From: Pyrus communis
Lineage: Eukaryota > Streptophyta > Magnoliopsida > Rosales > Rosaceae
Length of the DNA stretch: 64,000 nt
Reading direction: 5' to 3'
Assembly (NCBI RefSeq): GCF_963583255.1
Contig: NC_084817.1
Coordinates: forward strand, 15,506,121-15,570,120
The notes under the pieces are model-generated. The model was not told where the DNA came from. It did not search any database and was given only the letters and a program-made list of their open reading frames with translations. This document shows, piece by piece, positions 61,115 through 64,000 of the stretch. Made by a program: the position numbers and the translations under genes. The first letter of the stretch is position 1. Each line of letters begins with the position of its first letter.

Positions 61115-62971
61115 GCTTTGATTTTCTGTTTTTCTGTTTTTCTGTTTTTTATAAATGAGAATTACATTGCTATTATCGATTTTATATTACATATTCATCC
61201 ATGATTCGTACAATATCAGTACTTGCACACATTCTTTCTTTCACATCGGAGTAAGTTAAGGTTTTGAGAACAGCATGTCATTGAAAACTCATGTTCAGGT
61301 GACGTTGCAAGGTGATGTCCAAACCAGGTTGAACTAAAATTTGTGGTCAGGAGCTGTATCTTTGTCCATTTGTTTTCACCTATGAGGAAATGTATCTGAT
61401 AATTCGAACATTTCTGAATCTATCAGTGGCTATGATTTATGCATTGTTGGAAGAGATGTTTCTCTTAGTCTAGTTGTGCAACTTCCTTTACTGATATTTG
61501 GAAAATGTTTGGAGTTTGAATCTTCATCCCTAGTTTAAAATGGACCAAATTCTTTATCGAGAGGACCTGTCCAGAATTAGAAATAAAAATATTGAAGCAA
61601 TCTGAGCTCCAACCATAGGAGAGTGTATAGTTTATTCCTATTTGAGCCACAGGGTGGGTTAGTGTGACGGTATTTGAAACTAATAGTGCACTGTTATATG
61701 CGTTAAATATATCCGGGTTCCGGTTGTAGGGCTTATTCCTATCTATTTTAGACGCTTGAAAGTCACTTATTCCTATATATTGTTTTCAGCTTGACCATCA
61801 GATTTAATAGAAATTTGAGGGTTTTAACTTGGAAGCTGATTTTGCACACCATTTTGTGCATTCCACACATATTCCTCTTTATTTTTTGTCATTTGGTTGA
61901 ATAAATCAAACGAAAATAACAAAGAATTAAACGTGAGCATGTTGGGGGAGAGAAAGGTGTTGGATTATGACTTTGGTTTTTTTGACAATTGGTTTCATGG
62001 TTGGAAAGCTAGAATTTTGTTTGGGTTTTGGATTAGATATGCGGGGTCCAACTGTAAGGCAATGGATTGTGGCTTTGTGACCAACTGGAAAGGATTCCAT
62101 CACAAGTGGGGTTGGAGTAGATTCCAGTTTAAAGTCATGATGGGGAGGATACCAATGTGTTTTTAAGGTTGAATAAGGGTTGCCGGTAATTATTGGGTGG
62201 TACGTTAACATGATATAATTATTAGGCCCAATTGGATAAATAGTATGTGTGGTCACAAAGTATTCGGAAGATAGCATTTTGTGGTAATAAAATTCGGATT
62301 TAAACCATTATGGTGAAATGTGTTAGGCTTGATACCCAAAATTGAAACTTTCGTTGTTCCTCCGTTAGTAACCTGCACGTGAGCCTTACGTGTGAGACTA
62401 AGATGGTCATTTCATCTCTTTCATAGTTGTCTCCATTTAGAAGCAACTACGGAAGAGATGAAACGGAAGCGACTGGACAGGTCATCGAAATGAAGAACCT
62501 CGAGGGCCTCTTCATATGAGTGCCTTCAACTTGGAAAACTCAAGCATTGAACGTCCAATGGCGAACATACCACCATCAATCTGGATTTTGCCAACCATTA
62601 TGTGAAAAGATGCGACTAAAATTCATCAAATAGATTTCCTCGTTGTTTACTAAATCTATCATCTCATACTCAGCTTAATTCCGATAAAAAAAAGTATTCA
62701 AATTGCAATTGGCTTCCAAAAACAATATGTTTGAAATTATTCGTCTTTAATTTGTAATTGAAACAACAATCCTGCTAAAATTGACTACTCACGCCGAAGA
62801 AAAGCCGAGTAAAAACACAGCATAAAAGTAGAAAGGCCAGCTATGAGAACCGCCTGCCGCCACTGGCCAAGATCAATCAATGTGAGAACCGCCTGCTGCC
62901 ATTTTTGCTAGGCCATTTAGCCTATCCTCATTTCTCTTAGTTTTATAGCATAGTATGTTAAACTATATATA

Positions 62972-63095
62972 TAGGGAACGGTTATTAGTGCTCCACAAAT
63001 CTCATTCTACACTCTTTACAAGTGTTTTTTTTTTCTAATTATAGAAAATTTGGAGTACAAAATGAGATTTTTAGAGTGCCAATAACAATTTCCTA
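62972..63095. mobile_element. 124-bp foldback MITE
   Basis: The left arm TAGGGAACGGTTATTAGTGC and the right arm GAGTGCCAATAACAATTTCC followed by TA are inverted copies with mismatches. Pairing reaches inward through AATCTCATT...AATGAGATT. It sits in a TATATATA context, compatible with insertion into a TA-rich target. Confidence 0.6.
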
Positions 63096-63442
63096 TATAT
63101 ATTATTTTAATCGAATAAAATTAATTCGGTTGTATGATTCAAATTTAATGCCAAAGTTCACAGACTAACACCTATACATTGGATTCTAAAGAATGAATGA
63201 ATTATCAATAAACCAATAAATTTCACCAGCAAAAATGAACTAATAATTTTTTATATTTGGCATTGTTGCAGAGGATCATGCTCTTCTAATATAACAGATT
63301 TTACTAAAATTAAGACTGACTCGATCCGCAGGATTTGGTTTTCCAATTTATTTTGTGTGAAGCATATGATCCCAAGTTCCCAAGCATAACAATTTTCTAT
63401 GTAGCTAGCGTTTCACCACAACAATCAATATCTTCTCAATTA

Positions 63443-63680
63443 AAGCTATGTTTGGTGGGCAGGATAAGAAAAGTTATATCCAATTAAATTGGACTTATAG
63501 CCCATTTAATGTTTGGTGAAAAAAATTGTAACATAGACTAGATTGGCTACAAATCCAAAATAACGGAAAATATAATGTGTTATGTAACCCAACCATACAC
63601 ATGAGTTATGTAACTCATCCATGCAAATCCAATCACATCCCTAGGGCCCAATCTCATCTAACCCATCAAACAGGCCCTAA
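63443..63680. mobile_element. Possible MITE (weak inverted ends)
   Basis: AGCTATGTTTGGTGGGCAGG at the left resembles the inverted right end, whose plus strand is CCCATCAAACAGGCCCT. The match is partial and no target duplication is certain. Confidence 0.35.
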
Positions 63681-63720
63681 ATCTAAATGTACAATATGCT
63701 TGGCATACAAACCTTAACTT

Positions 63721-63962
63721 TGTTGCGGCCTATATTTAACTGACAAGGGAGAGAGAGGGCATAGCAGAGAGAGAGTGGAGAGAGATGTGTTTGTAGGGTT
63801 GTGTAGAGGATGTGTTATTCCCCCTACGCAATGCCTTTATTTATAGTAATAAGGGAGAGAATAATCCTTCTCCTCCAAGGAATACAAGTCCTAATAGGGA
63901 AAACTAGAATAAAATCTAATATAGGATTTACACAATCATACTTAAATACAAATTTTATAACA
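63721..63962 (-). repeat. LTR of another Copia element running off the right edge
   Basis: TGTTGCGGCCTATATTTAAC to TTTTATAACA, followed at once by CTCCCCCTTGAGTGTGTAAA, the same polypurine-tract region as in the decayed Copia at 46317. It is therefore the 3' LTR of a minus-strand element whose body lies beyond 64000. Confidence 0.8.
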
Positions 63963-64000
63963 CTCCCCCTTGAGTGTGTAAATACTCAAGTAGATTTGGC

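Larger units (their letters stand above)
61115..63720. other. Intergenic region with small foldback elements
   Basis: No gene supported; the 89-codon frame at 61897-62166 has no recognisable features. Two foldbacks are listed separately (62972-63095, 63443-63680). Confidence 0.5.

Noticed and set aside
61897..62166. 89-codon frame, W/F-rich
   Set aside because: No homology recognised, opposite-strand frame of greater length overlaps it, and the region is repeat-like.

Overview
This is a piece of a plant nuclear genome, very probably a eudicot of the rose family (apple/pear group). It holds intron-rich plant genes with GT-AG splice sites, chloroplast and stress enzymes, and many LTR retrotransposons with plant-type primer-binding sites. 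It also carries two copies of a short AT-rich repeat that I associate with Rosaceae genomes. The family-level placement is inference; no species can be read from the window.

Host genes lie at the two ends. From the left: the 3' end of a KIN-7-type kinesin (+, about 1-1594); a DnaJ C-terminal-domain protein without a J domain (+, 4648-6502, 3 exons, 358 aa); a complete class-3 aldehyde dehydrogenase of the ALDH3H1 type (-, 7007-11695, 10 exons, 486 aa); a second, detached ALDH3 first exon 4.4 kb upstream of it (-, 16058-16285); and, on the right, a complete thylakoid-bound ascorbate peroxidase (+, 58336-61114, 11 exons, 414 aa). All exon chains were built by hand from splice sites and keep the frame. 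ALDH3 enzymes remove reactive aldehydes formed by lipid peroxidation and thylakoid APX removes H2O2, so both are oxidative-stress genes, but nothing in the sequence ties them together in regulation.

The middle (about 17.5-57.8 kb) is a nest of retrotransposons. It contains: a young Copia element (21224-26122, 231-bp LTRs, TSD GACTT) inserted into an older Copia fragment; a full-length Athila-like Gypsy element (29047-40632, two 1500-bp LTRs that look identical, one uninterrupted 1830-codon gag-pol, TSD GAAAC) inserted into the start of an older gag-like reading frame; a decayed Copia (46046-55260, TSD GTTTA) that itself carries a solo LTR (49701-51677, TSD GGGTC); and two more solo LTRs (42577-44876, TSD ATGCC; 55635-57822, TSD ATTTA). 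Another Copia starts at the right edge (LTR 63721-63962). Several small foldback or MITE-like DNA elements lie in the gaps.

I found no RNA genes, no CRISPR array and no undescribed multi-gene system. The most useful observations are the possible alternative first exon of the ALDH gene, the non-TG..CA ends and transition-only stop codons of the young Copia element, the apparently very recent Athila insertion, a minisatellite inside a solo LTR, and clustered heat-shock-element-like palindromes inside another solo LTR.
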